A stretch of 15,515 nucleotides of DNA from Methanosarcina sp. UBA5 (GCF_002505485.1 NZ_DAVG01000040.1:1-15515), one strand, 5' to 3'. Shown: positions 6,714-13,881, counted from the stretch's first letter. Notes: generated by a model not told the origin, from the letters alone. Translations and numbers: made by a program.

Positions 6714-7278
6714 ATATGGTTTATTTAGAGATCAAAAAGCGATATCATTCAATTTTCACCAAGTTCCAATTTTTTCCTCTATTATTGAAGATATTTTAAA
6801 AACGCTAACGTGAGTATAGATTTTCTAAAAAATACTGCGGAATGTAGGGAGTAGCAGAAGAGGCTGGAAAATTGAAAGAAGATGGATAAATAAAGTTAAC
6901 ATGCAAATTCTTTTAGTTTTATAGCTGGTAAATTTCATATCAGGGACATATATGGATTGAGCATGGGTTATAAGTCTTAATCAATTACATTGAAATTATA
7001 CCTTTTATTATTGTAAGTTTAGGGTCCTTCCAAATCAGTGTTAAAACTAAGGATATAGAATGCTTATTTTGGATAATAGATATGCATTTAGAATTTCTCC
7101 AATAAAGGTACATTCTAAAAATCAATTTTTTAGAGAAATAACCTACAATAATCTTTAAAATTGACAAATTACCAAGATATAACCTTTATTTGCTCACAAT
7201 TTATGATTATTTATAGTTAAGGTGCATGATGTCATTTTCATCCAGAAGAAATTAAATGATAAAAGCGAGGAAAAAACG

Positions 7279-7320
7279 ATGTTTAATCAATTAATTGGAG
7301 CACTTAAGCTCTCTAAATAA
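7279..7320 (+). CDS. Possible 13-aa micro-ORF
   Basis: ATG at 7279 opens MFNQLIGALKLSK and a stop. GCGAGG (7265-7270) lies 8 bases before the ATG, an unusually good ribosome site for this spacer. The peptide would be a short amphipathic helix. It could be a leader peptide or chance; there is no gene directly after it. Confidence 0.2.
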   Translation: MFNQLIGALKLSK

Positions 7321-7395
7321 CAAATAAATTGTTTAATAAATGTACATTAATTGGGAGGACTGGTAATACGTTTGATTGGGTAAATAAGCCTCAAT

Positions 7396-7428
7396 ATCCC
7401 TTAAAAAACTAATTATCTTTTGAGGGAT
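7396..7428. repeat. Hairpin, 11-bp stem with one wobble pair
   Basis: ATCCCTTAAAA (7396-7406) pairs with TTTTGAGGGAT (7418-7428); the single T/G position would be a wobble pair in RNA and the loop is 11 bases. It could be a processing or termination structure, or the stump of a mobile element end. No gene is near it. Confidence 0.5.
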
Positions 7429-7561
7429 CTATATAGTTATAAATGATGGTTTTTCATTCACGCAGTAATTGATAACAAAAAATAGTTTTGACTTAGGATA
7501 TATAAAAAATATGGAAGAAACTCATGATGTCTTAAAATATTTAGAATAAATACTAGAAAAA

Positions 7562-7639
7562 TCTACAGGTCTACAAATCATAGATTTATGTGCGCAAATC
7601 TACATAACTTAGTTGCAGATCTGTATGTGTAGATCTACA
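7562..7639. promoter_or_regulatory. Cluster of TCTACA half-sites and dyads upstream of the Mrp gene
   Basis: TCTACA occurs at 7562, 7570, 7599 and 7634, and its complement TGTAGA at 7628. The last two make the perfect 12-bp palindrome TGTAGATCTACA (7628-7639). Two dyads of identical geometry, 6-base arms with an 8-base gap, lie 35 bp apart: AGATTT-8-AAATCT (7582-7601) and AGATCT-8-AGATCT (7617-7636). The cluster lies about 255-330 bases before the Mrp start and has the look of a multi-site operator. The protein that would bind it is unknown. Confidence 0.5.
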
Positions 7640-7883
7640 GACCTACCGGAATAGGTTTAAGAACATATTATCTTAAAACACATCCCAAAATCAACTTTAT
7701 CTTCAAATTATTAAAGTTTCAACTACTCTTGCGGTCAGAATATTGATTGATTATTCGGAATCCGAGATTCAGAGAAGTAATTTCGAGTTTTTGGGATCAG
7801 CTTCATGTCTAGAGATACTAATAATTAGTTAAGATGCTTTCCTTTTAAGAGATAACTGACGGGGAAAAGGGGAAATTTAAACA

Positions 7884-7889
7884 GGTGAT
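7884..7889 (+). promoter_or_regulatory. Ribosome binding site GGTGAT that decides the Mrp start
   Basis: GGTGAT pairs fully with the 3' end of archaeal 16S rRNA (AUCACCUCC) and sits 4 bases before the ATG at 7894. This argues against the overlapping GTG at 7885 as the start. Confidence 0.65.
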
Positions 7890-7893
7890 AAAA

Positions 7894-8736
7894 ATGACAG
7901 ATCAGGTTCAACCGCTGGTAAGCTTATCGAAAAAGTCCACTGAACCCAAAATGATAGTCAACCTCAGACGCATCAAGCGTAAGATTCTGATTATGAGCGG
8001 GAAAGGCGGAGTGGGGAAAAGCACAGTTGCAGCAAATCTAGCTATCGGACTGGCTCTGCATGGATATAGAGTGGGACTTTTTGATTGCGATATTCACGGA
8101 CCGACTATTCCTACGATTTTCGGCATGGAATCTATAAAGCCAGAGGTTAGCGAAGAAGGCATAATGCCAGTTGAGGTTTTTCCCAATCTTTCGTTGATGT
8201 CTATAGGTTTTCTATTCGAAGATAAAGATTCTCCCATCATCTGGAGAGGGCCATTAAAAATGGGGATTATCGAAAAGTTGCTGGAAGATGTCATGTGGGG
8301 AGAACTTGACTTTCTAATTATAGATCTGCCTCCAGGCACAGGAGATGAACCCTTGAGCCTGGCCCAGCTGATCCCCAATATTGATGGTTCAGTACTTGTT
8401 ACAACTCCTCAAGACGTAGCTCTCGTCAGCGTCCGCAAATCTATCGGATTTTCTAAAAAACTCAATGTTCCTATTATAGGTATTGTCGACAACATGCATG
8501 GGTTGATCTGCCCCCACTGCGGTAAGCCAATAAACGTGTTTGGGAATGGAGGAGTGGAAAAAGCTTCAAAAGATTTCAATATCCCTATCCTTGCCAGACT
8601 TCCTATAGAGCCAAAAGTCGCAGAAATGGAAGATAAGGGCACAGTTGTCCAGGAAATGCTTGAACACGATACAGAATGGCAGAAAAATTTTGAAAATTTT
8701 GTGATTGCAGTAGAAAAAATCCTGAAGGATAAATAA
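7894..8736 (+). CDS. Mrp/NBP35-family P-loop ATPase, Fe-S cluster carrier
   Basis: The protein is a ParA/MinD-superfamily ATPase of the Mrp/NBP35 type. It has the deviant Walker A SGKGGVGKST (35-44), the switch segment FDCDIHGPTIP (about 63-73), Walker B LIIDLPPGTGDEP (about 141-153) and the cluster-binding CPHC (Cys206, Cys209) followed by GKPINVFG. Family members hold a [4Fe-4S] cluster bridged between two subunits and hand it to apoproteins, which matters in a methanogen full of Fe-S enzymes. Start: the ATG at 7894 lies 4 bases after GGTGAT (7884-7889), a perfect match to the anti-Shine-Dalgarno, and gives 280 aa. The in-frame GTG at 7885 would add three residues but is part of that site. 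The gene stands alone, with a T-tract 150 bases after the stop. Confidence 0.93.
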   Translation: MTDQVQPLVSLSKKSTEPKMIVNLRRIKRKILIMSGKGGVGKSTVAANLAIGLALHGYRVGLFDCDIHGPTIPTIFGMESIKPEVSEEGIMPVEVFPNLSLMSIGFLFEDKDSPIIWRGPLKMGIIEKLLEDVMWGELDFLIIDLPPGTGDEPLSLAQLIPNIDGSVLVTTPQDVALVSVRKSIGFSKKLNVPIIGIVDNMHGLICPHCGKPINVFGNGGVEKASKDFNIPILARLPIEPKVAEMEDKGTVVQEMLEHDTEWQKNFENFVIAVEKILKDK

Positions 8737-9392
8737 ACGAGACCGGAAAAACGGAACCCTTTCCCCTAGAGAAAAGCTTGTCAGGGACCGCATAGGCAGA
8801 GGAAATGTAAGCTATGAAATTACTCATAATAGGGAAAACAATTGATTACTGCTGGAAATTTACTTATTGGAGCTGTATAGTTATTGTTTTTTAACCCCTG
8901 ACTCTCACCTGTCGCAAACGACCGGCTTTTTCGGAAAAATAAGCGAAAATATGCGAAACCTAGTACTGCGATTCCGAAATAGGTTCATAAAACTTGACTT
9001 TTGAATAGATCAGAAGATCATGGATTATTCCAGAAAATAAGGAATTGATTTTGGAATCGAAGCACTAGATAACCTCGGTTTGAATTTAGATTTAAACTAT
9101 AGTTTTCCTGAACAACAGCGCCAATGCAAAAATCAAGATTTAGGAGAAAATTTACAGTAAAAATCAGATAAAAGGCCGCAAACTATTGAAGTCTCGATAT
9201 TTTGTCTGCGATTTTTCCTAGGGCAAGCCAGATCTGGTTTTGATTCGATAAAGTTCTCAGTTCCAGCCGCACCTCTGCGCGGGACAATAACAACTTTGAG
9301 ACACCTTTTTGTTACCTCGGAATAACATCAAACGACTAACAAGAGGAGCGTCGAAAAAAGAAAAATCTGAAAAATCGTCCCTTTATCTCTCT
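8737..9392. other. Spacer without a supported gene
   Basis: About 650 bases hold no convincing gene. Two short frames without a start codon are open: about 8740-8850 plus (37 codons, hydrophilic) and about 9043-9160 plus (about 39 codons). They may be remnants but show no family motif. A near-perfect dyad AAGCCAGATCTGGTTT sits at 9225-9240, with CCAGATCTGG exact at its core. Confidence 0.45.
8887..8892 (+). terminator. T6 tract after the Mrp gene
   Basis: Six T residues about 150 bases after the Mrp stop codon, without a hairpin. A possible archaeal U-tract terminator, weak on its own. Confidence 0.3.
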
Positions 9393-9564
9393 TTACTCCA
9401 GCTTTCCCTCTGACATATAGCACCCGAAATAGGTATTTTGCTCAACTTTTTTCAGGATATTGTTAATGTTTTCGAGTGCAGCTTCCATCCTTTCCATTCT
9501 CTTTTCTATTTTCTCGATTCTAGCAAGAATTTCCTGGTCAGTTGTCAGAATCTCATCCCCTCAT
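9393..9564 (-). pseudogene. Small coiled-coil protein, frame broken at a G4 tract just after the start
   Basis: The minus strand from about 9551 to a stop at 9393-9395 is open for 53 codons with a strong heptad-like pattern (LARIEKIEKRMERMEAAL, then NINNILKKVEQNTYFG), that is, a short coiled coil with a non-random composition. No ATG is in frame near its beginning; the first in-frame ATG (9497) would leave only 34 residues. Directly upstream an ATG at 9564 reads MRG and then TGA because of GGGG (9557-9560). With one G fewer it would read MRDEILTTDQEIL and continue in frame, giving about 56 residues. So this is either a real frameshift in a G tract, a sequencing error, or a gene starting at a non-ATG codon (ATT or CTG after GAGGGG). 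It lies behind the GTPase gene on the same strand. Function unknown. Confidence 0.5.
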
Positions 9565-9655
9565 ACATTTAATAATATTCGTAATAACTTAGAAAGCATG
9601 TTACTTTATATTTCCTGCAATGTTCTTATAGGCATCTTAAGGGTGCAGATCATGA

Positions 9656-10432
9656 TCAAATAAAAAGCAGCCCATTTTGCCAGTCATTGATTATTCTCGT
9701 AGCGGTCCTTGTTTCATCCACTTCGCCTTTCTTTTGCAGAAAATTGCACTGTTTGCCTATCAGTTCAAGCACATCGTAGGAAGTCTCGTCTTCGAGTGCG
9801 ATACTATAGAAGGATTCGAGGGCTGCTTTATTTTCAGCAAGCATTTTTTCAATTATCTTCAGGGCAACTCCGATCTTGTCCTTGAGATGGGTTGCATCCT
9901 TTATTCCTAGCAGGCCCTGGAGATATTCATCTTTTTCATCAAAAGGGATCACTCCAGGAGTATCTATAAACATGATGCGAGAGCCTGCGCCCACATGCTG
10001 AACGCCTTTTGTATGACCCGATACAGGAGACGTGCTTGCCCGATGGCGGCCTGTAACACCGTTGATCACCGATGATTTGCCCACATTGGGATATCCCAGG
10101 ATGCCGACCAGAACATCCTGTCCTTTTTTACCGGCTTTTATAGCGGCCGACGCAAGGATCTGGTGCCTCAGCATTGTTGTTCCTGACCTGTCCTTGCTGG
10201 AAACAAAAATTACAGGTGCAATTTTTGAGAGGCGGGCTTTGGTTTTTTCGAGTTTTTCTCTTGATACAAGGTCGGATTTGTTGATTACTATTACGAAAGG
10301 TTTGTTCAAACGGCTGATCTCGAGCTCGACTTCGCTGTTTCGGGTCTCGTCAGGAAACCTGGCGTCTATTACTTCAAGAAGGACGTCAGCTTTTTTGATA
10401 ACATCTTTTACAAGGACTTTGTAGCTCGCCAT
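9656..10432 (-). CDS. Circularly permuted GTPase, YlqF/RbgA-like (ribosome assembly type)
   Basis: The 258-aa protein has GTPase motifs in permuted order: G4 NKSD (51-54), G5 SSK (78-80), G1 GYPNVGKSS (113-121), a TKG segment likely serving as G2 (141-143) and G3 DTPG (157-160). DARFPDE (23-29) near the N-terminus is another mark of the YlqF/YawG group. The C-terminal about 80 residues form the family's helical tail. Bacterial RbgA and eukaryotic relatives act in late assembly of the large ribosomal subunit; a similar role is likely but unproven for the archaeal form. The gene appears monocistronic, with a TATA-like element 34-40 bases before the ATG inside the first of three degenerate repeats. 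Confidence 0.92.
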   Translation of the reverse strand: MASYKVLVKDVIKKADVLLEVIDARFPDETRNSEVELEISRLNKPFVIVINKSDLVSREKLEKTKARLSKIAPVIFVSSKDRSGTTMLRHQILASAAIKAGKKGQDVLVGILGYPNVGKSSVINGVTGRHRASTSPVSGHTKGVQHVGAGSRIMFIDTPGVIPFDEKDEYLQGLLGIKDATHLKDKIGVALKIIEKMLAENKAALESFYSIALEDETSYDVLELIGKQCNFLQKKGEVDETRTATRIINDWQNGLLFI

Positions 10433-10460
10433 ATGCTCTGGCTATGGCACAAGCTGGTAT

Positions 10461-10580
10461 ATGAAGATATAGTGAGGTTATGGTTAGGGAAGACCCTACA
10501 AATACGAAGATATAGTGAAGTAAGACCCGATGAATTTAAAGATCTGGTAGTACGCTCCATAGTATGAAAATATAGTGAGA
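10461..10580. repeat. Three spaced copies of a 17-bp motif containing the GTPase TATA element
   Basis: Copies at 10461-10477, 10504-10520 and 10564-10580 share GAARATATAGTGA. On the minus strand each reads TCACTATATYTTC, a TATA-like element. The copy nearest the GTPase gene (about 35 bases before its ATG) is placed to be its promoter. The others may be duplicated, now spare, promoter copies. Confidence 0.6.
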
Positions 10581-10750
10581 TATGGCTCCAAGAGATAAGT
10601 GATTTTCAATAGGCCACGGAATCCGATTACTATAACTCCAACTAATTATTTAATCTTTGACTTAATAGTTTAATAATTGTTTAAGATAGATTTGTAATTA
10701 AAAGATTTTCTGCAAAGGCTCAACTATGCAGTTAATTCTTACTTTGAAAT

Positions 10751-10793
10751 AGAATTTCTCAAATGGAAGTAGAATTTCTTATTTGGAAATTTC
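10751..10793. promoter_or_regulatory. Three GAA-TTC dyads upstream of the guanine deaminase gene
   Basis: AGAATTTCT occurs at 10751-10759 and again at 10771-10779, and GAAATTTC at 10786-10793, all set in a loose 20-bp tandem repeat (TTTGAAAT, AATGGAAGT, TTTGGAAAT before each). They lie about 75-120 bases before the start codon. A multi-copy operator or a slippage repeat are both possible. Confidence 0.45.
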
Positions 10794-10869
10794 TTACTTG
10801 AAAACAGAGACCTTCATTTTGAATAAAATGTCTTGAAAAAGTAAATAAGACCTGAAGAGAGAGCAAAAA

Positions 10870-11343
10870 ATGTCAGATAACGATACTTTGTTTATGAAAC
10901 GGGCAATCGAACTTTCCCTTGAGAATGTGACGAAAGGAGGAGGCCCTTTTGGGGCGGTAATCGTCAGAAAAGGAGAAATCCTTGCAGAGAGCTGCAATCT
11001 GGTTACTGCACTTAATGACCCTACAGCCCATGCCGAGATAAATGTAATAAGAGAAGCAGCCCGGAAACTCAAAACCTTTGATCTCAGCGGTTGCATGATT
11101 TACGCTTCCTGCGAGCCCTGCCCGATGTGCCTTGGGGCGATCTATTGGGCCAGAATTGATAAAGTCTTTTTTGCCAATACCGCGTCTGACGCTCAAAAAA
11201 TTGGCTTTGCAGATTCTCATATTTATAAGGAGATCTCACGTCCTCCTCAGGAGCGGAACATAGAGTTCAGGCAGTTACTCAGGAAAGAGGCTTTGAGGGC
11301 TTTTAAGGCATGGAAAGAGTCCGAAAATAAGATAAAGTACTGA
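10870..11343 (+). CDS. guaD: Guanine deaminase, GuaD type (cytidine deaminase fold)
   Basis: The 157-aa protein belongs to the zinc-dependent deaminase superfamily. HAE (54-56) and PCPMC (83-87) give the zinc ligands His54, Cys84, Cys87 and the proton shuttle Glu56. The match to Bacillus subtilis guanine deaminase, recalled from memory, goes beyond the core: GGPFGAVIV near 24-32, NDPTAHAE, SCEPCPMCLGAIYWAR, and the late GFADSHIYKEI with Asp115 at the place of the substrate-contacting Asp114, plus a C-terminal KY. This argues for guanine (to xanthine and ammonia) in the cytoplasm and against the tRNA adenosine deaminase TadA, which shares only the core. Start: ATG after a GAGAGAG stretch. It seems to be monocistronic. 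Cytosine or another base remains possible. Confidence 0.85.
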   Translation: MSDNDTLFMKRAIELSLENVTKGGGPFGAVIVRKGEILAESCNLVTALNDPTAHAEINVIREAARKLKTFDLSGCMIYASCEPCPMCLGAIYWARIDKVFFANTASDAQKIGFADSHIYKEISRPPQERNIEFRQLLRKEALRAFKAWKESENKIKY

Positions 11344-11699
11344 AAGAACCAGAAACAATACTCAAACTCAAGAATAAAATCAATAATCAAAATCTGACAG
11401 GAAATCATATAGGATGTAAATTTGCATTGTAAAAGCTTTTTTCTACATGTATTTCTATAAAGTAAAGATGATTTATTGTTATTTATTCACTAAAATTTAA
11501 GTTTCCTATTTTTATTTGTAGGTAAACTCTTTTCTGATCTTTATTTAGCGGGAAACTCATTTCTTTCATTAGCTCATAATTATAATTGGGGTTAGATTCA
11601 ACAAGGGGTTCCCGTACAAATATTGGAAAGCTTTCCTAATTTTGTGTGAATCTTTAAATGTATTGCCGTACATTTAGATTACAGTAAATAATTTTAAAA
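11344..11699. other. Spacer with several palindromes, no gene
   Basis: No gene is supported. It holds AAAAGCTTTTTT at 11431-11442 (a T6 end suitable as terminator for guaD), the perfect 12-bp palindrome GGAAAGCTTTCC at 11625-11636, and an 8-bp inverted repeat TAAATGTA/TACATTTA with a 6-base loop at 11655-11676, just before the ppsA relic. Confidence 0.5.
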
Positions 11700-12042
11700 G
11701 GGGAAATCCTTATCGATGAATTCAGTAAATATTTTGATGGCTTCTCTATAGGTTCAAATGACCTGACCCAGTTAACCCTTGGCGTCGATAGGGATTCCGA
11801 ACTTCTTGCCGCAGAATTCGATGAGCGGGACCCTGGGGGTATGAAATTATGGCAATGGCTGTCCAGGGAGCAAAACGGATGGAAGACATAGTGGGATTTG
11901 CGGGCAGGCTCCAAGCGCCTTTACTGAAATTGCCGAGTTCTTGGTAATCAAAGGAATTGATTCCATTTCACTTAATCCAGATTCGGTTATGAAAATCACC
12001 CTTTAAGTTCTGGAGACTGAAAAAGGACTGGAAAAACAGTGA
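11700..12042 (+). pseudogene. ppsA: Decayed 3' end of a phosphoenolpyruvate synthase gene
   Basis: Three joined frames give an unmistakable PEP synthase C-terminus. From about 11700 the frame reads EFSKYFDGFSIGSNDLTQLT and on through GVDRDSELLAAEFDERDPG. After a lost base near 11846-11851 it reads MAMAVQGAKR. After a second lost base near 11879 it reads GICGQAPSAFTEIAEF and VIKGIDSISLNPDSVMKITL. A TAA at 12004-12006 (probably from AAA) interrupts, and VLETEKGLEKQ follows to the normal-looking stop at 12040-12042. The SNDLTQ and catalytic-Cys GICGQAPS motifs are diagnostic of the PEP-utilising enzyme C-terminal domain. Only about 114 of an expected 750 or more codons remain and there is no start. 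It is a dead fragment; an intact copy presumably lies elsewhere in the genome. Confidence 0.88.
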
Positions 12043-12240
12043 AAAGCCAGATTAGATCTATAATGAATAGCTACAAAAAACCGAAAAGATAGCAAAAAGT
12101 TAAAGAAGAGTTGAAATATAATTAGAAAAGTTGAAAAGGTTAGAAAGATAATAATAGAAGCTAAAAAGAAACCTGGAAAGGAACTTGGAAGATATGGAGT
12201 GATCTGGAAAACCAGGCTAAAATAATTAAAAATTTCTGAG
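12043..12240. repeat. Purine-rich degenerate tract
   Basis: The stretch is a loosely repetitive A/G-rich run (AAAAGTTGAAAAGGTTAGAA and similar blocks) with many stops and no gene. It resembles the tract at 4088-4200. Confidence 0.45.
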
Positions 12241-12289
12241 TAATAGATTGATTAAGATTTATTTGATAATTAAAGTGGGAGATATTTGA

Positions 12290-12430
12290 ATGTCTTTCTT
12301 AAAATATTGTCCTGAGTGCCATTCTAAACTCGAAAATAATCTCTTCAAGGAGTTTCAGTATTGTCCTGTGTGTGGTTACTGGACAAAAAAGGAAACTGTG
12401 AGACTTGAGCCATTGATAATCATGGAGTGA
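12290..12430 (+). CDS. 46-aa zinc-ribbon protein, first of a coupled pair
   Basis: MSFLKYCPECHSKLEN opens a 46-codon frame after GGGAG (12277-12281) with an 8-base gap. Two zinc knuckles, CPEC (Cys7, Cys10) and CPVC (Cys25, Cys28), are spaced 14 residues apart, the design of a minimal zinc ribbon or rubredoxin-like fold. The ribosome site, the Cys spacing and the immediate follow-on gene make it a real gene despite its size. The tail after residue 32 is charged, then hydrophobic (RLEPLIIME). The final codons GGAGTGA double as the ribosome site of the next gene. Very small zinc-finger proteins are known as a class in Methanosarcina; a nucleic-acid or protein-binding regulatory role is possible but not shown. 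Confidence 0.75.
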   Translation: MSFLKYCPECHSKLENNLFKEFQYCPVCGYWTKKETVRLEPLIIME

Positions 12431-12437
12431 AACCGAA

Positions 12438-12602
12438 ATGTTTGAATCCTCTGTAGAATGTACCCGATGTGGCACACCTCTTAAAAAGCAGGTAATTGGT
12501 TCAAATGTGTTTTATTACTGTAGAAAATGCGGGTGTATATCTTCGGCTATTTCTGCCAGTACATCTTCTCAACATACAACTCGGTCGATAATCAATTTTT
12601 AA
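12438..12602 (+). CDS. 54-aa zinc-ribbon protein, second of a coupled pair
   Basis: The ATG lies 7 bases after the stop of the 46-aa gene, and the overlapping GGAGTGA serves as its ribosome site, so both are translated from one transcript. The protein has CTRC (Cys8, Cys11) and CRKCGC (Cys28, Cys31, with Cys33) as zinc-ribbon knuckles 16 residues apart, then a Ser/Thr-rich tail (SSAISASTSSQHTTRS). The two proteins share the zinc-ribbon plan but little other sequence, so they may be ancient duplicates or just the same fold. A hairpin at 12646-12694 probably ends the transcript. Function unknown. Confidence 0.75.
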   Translation: MFESSVECTRCGTPLKKQVIGSNVFYYCRKCGCISSAISASTSSQHTTRSIINF

Positions 12603-12645
12603 AAAATCTTCATCCAGAAATAACTCTCAAAACAGAAGATTTCCA

Positions 12646-12694
12646 GCAAAACCAGTTCCTATCAATTAATTAGGTATTACCCGACCGGTTTTGC
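12646..12694. terminator. Long hairpin between convergent genes
   Basis: GCAAAACC (12646-12653) pairs with GGTTTTGC (12687-12694), extending to 11 positions with one mismatch. Inside it CCTA (12658-12661) can pair with TAGG (12671-12674). It lies between the zinc-ribbon pair (plus) and marC (minus), so it could end both transcripts or be processed. Confidence 0.5.
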
Positions 12695-12853
12695 TTTACA
12701 CTTTGTCATTCGGCTTTCTTACTATTTGAAAAAGAAGCAAATTCAAATGCGGTCATTACGTATTATTCAAGTAATTGGACTCAGAAAACGATGTAAAAAT
12801 AGAGTGTGAAAAGCGATTCTGAAACTTTGTCCTAACTTTCCTGAATTGCTGTC

Positions 12854-13504
12854 TTATTTTGCTAAATTAAATATGTTTATTATACCTGTTGAAGTAAGTT
12901 TTACTGCAAGAGCTGCAAGCAAAAGTCCCATGAGCCTCGAAAAGACCAGCATCCCATTATACCCTATAAATTTATGGATTCTTCTTGAAAAGAGGAATAT
13001 GTACAGGCAGAGAACGAAGGTCAGTATAATCGATATCAGGATTATCATTTTCTGCTCAATATTTTCTGTGCTTCCCATCAGGACAATTACCGTACTGATT
13101 GCACCTGGGCCTGTAAGGAGAGGCAGTCCTATAGGAAATATCCAGATATCTTCACGTTCCTGGGACTGCGAAATCTCTTCTTCAGTAATGCTTTCTCTTG
13201 AGATTTTGGCATGCATCATATCAAAGGCAATGCTGAAAAGCAGTACCCCTCCTGCAACCCGCAATGAATCCACACTAATGTTGAACAGATCAAGTATTAT
13301 GTTGCCGGCTACTGCAAAAAAAAAGGCAATTAGACACGCAAGTGTGACTGATTTTTTTGCAATTTGATTTTTTTCTTCGTGTGTCATCTTGCTAGTCAGG
13401 GAGATGAAAGTTACTACTCCGCTGATTGGGCTGACAACGACAAAGACAGATGTGAATGTGTAGATGAAAAACCCAATGTTTTTAGTAATCGTCTCAGTTA
13501 TCAT
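12854..13504 (-). CDS. MarC family integral membrane protein
   Basis: The 216-aa protein has six TM helices and the MarC landmarks: VVSPISGVVTFISL near 23-36 (usual form NPxGxxPxF), RVAGGVLLFSIAFDMM (82-97), and PLLTGPGAISTVIVL (128-142), the most conserved family segment. Length matches the family (about 200-220). MarC proteins are inner-membrane proteins once thought linked to multiple antibiotic resistance; their substrate is not established, though some members affect amino acid export. Start: the ATG at 13504 follows GGAG with a 7-base gap. TATA-like stretches lie at about 13537-13549 and 13559-13571. The gene is convergent with the zinc-ribbon pair. Confidence 0.88.
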   Translation of the reverse strand: MITETITKNIGFFIYTFTSVFVVVSPISGVVTFISLTSKMTHEEKNQIAKKSVTLACLIAFFFAVAGNIILDLFNISVDSLRVAGGVLLFSIAFDMMHAKISRESITEEEISQSQEREDIWIFPIGLPLLTGPGAISTVIVLMGSTENIEQKMIILISIILTFVLCLYIFLFSRRIHKFIGYNGMLVFSRLMGLLLAALAVKLTSTGIINIFNLAK

Positions 13505-13797
13505 CTTTTTACTCCTGCCCTTTTAACACTTTGTAACTTATACATATAATTTCATTTGTTATATATTTACTTCCTGGAATATTATAAAGGTTCTTTTTAG
13601 TCTTTTGTTTATATTACATGCCTGCCCCGAAAATTGATATTCGTATATTTTTTAAAGTTGACGATCTGTTAGTTAATAGGGAAAAATTAAGTATTTTCTT
13701 GCAAGTTATATATAAAAATTAGAATAGATAGTAAAAAACAAGAAACAATAAATATGAAGGTTTCCTGAAACTCAAATGAGTTCTTAAGTAGAACATA

Positions 13798-13830
13798 AGT
13801 AAGTCAAGTAAAAAAAAGTGAGTCAAGTAA
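13798..13830. repeat. Direct repeat AGTRAGTCAAGTAA, two copies
   Basis: Copies at 13798-13811 and 13817-13830 are 19 bases apart, in the A-rich spacer before the small antitoxin-like gene; partial echoes (AAGTAAAC, AAGTCAAAC) continue to about 13870. Upstream, GTTCT-TAAGT-AGAAC forms a short dyad. Probably slippage, possibly regulatory. Confidence 0.45.
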
Positions 13831-13870
13831 TAAACCAATGAATTTAAAGTAAACAATAATAAGTCAAACA

Positions 13871-13881
13871 AAATATATATG
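13871..13881 (+). promoter_or_regulatory. TATA box of the small antitoxin-like gene
   Basis: AAATATATATG sits about 40 bases before the ATG at 13916, which would place the transcript start near 13900 and give a leader of 10-20 bases. Confidence 0.5.

Larger units (their letters stand above)
6625..7560. other. Long AT-rich gene-poor spacer
   Basis: Nearly a kilobase without a convincing gene. It contains a small GC-rich dyad at 6682-6713 (AGTTGC ... GCAACT, with inner TGCG-CTGG-CGCA), a 13-codon micro-ORF at 7279-7320 and a hairpin at 7396-7428, each listed separately. Stops are frequent in all frames, and the longest minus-strand frame (6985-7167) has neither a good ribosome site nor a recognisable family. 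Confidence 0.6.

Noticed and set aside
6985..7167. 60-codon minus-strand open frame in the long spacer
   Set aside because: No ribosome site, odd composition (Ile/Lys/Ser-rich as expected for AT-rich random DNA) and no recognisable motif.
8740..8850. Start-less open frame right after the Mrp gene (hydrophilic, REKLVRDRIGRG)
   Set aside because: No start codon or ribosome site and no family recognised; perhaps a remnant, but not supportable.
9648..9657. Perfect palindrome GATCATGATC at the 3' end of the GTPase gene
   Set aside because: Ten-base palindromes are expected by chance in a window this long and its place suggests no role.
11654..11914. Minus-strand frame of 86 codons
   Set aside because: It is antisense to the PEP synthase relic, whose motifs on the plus strand are unmistakable.
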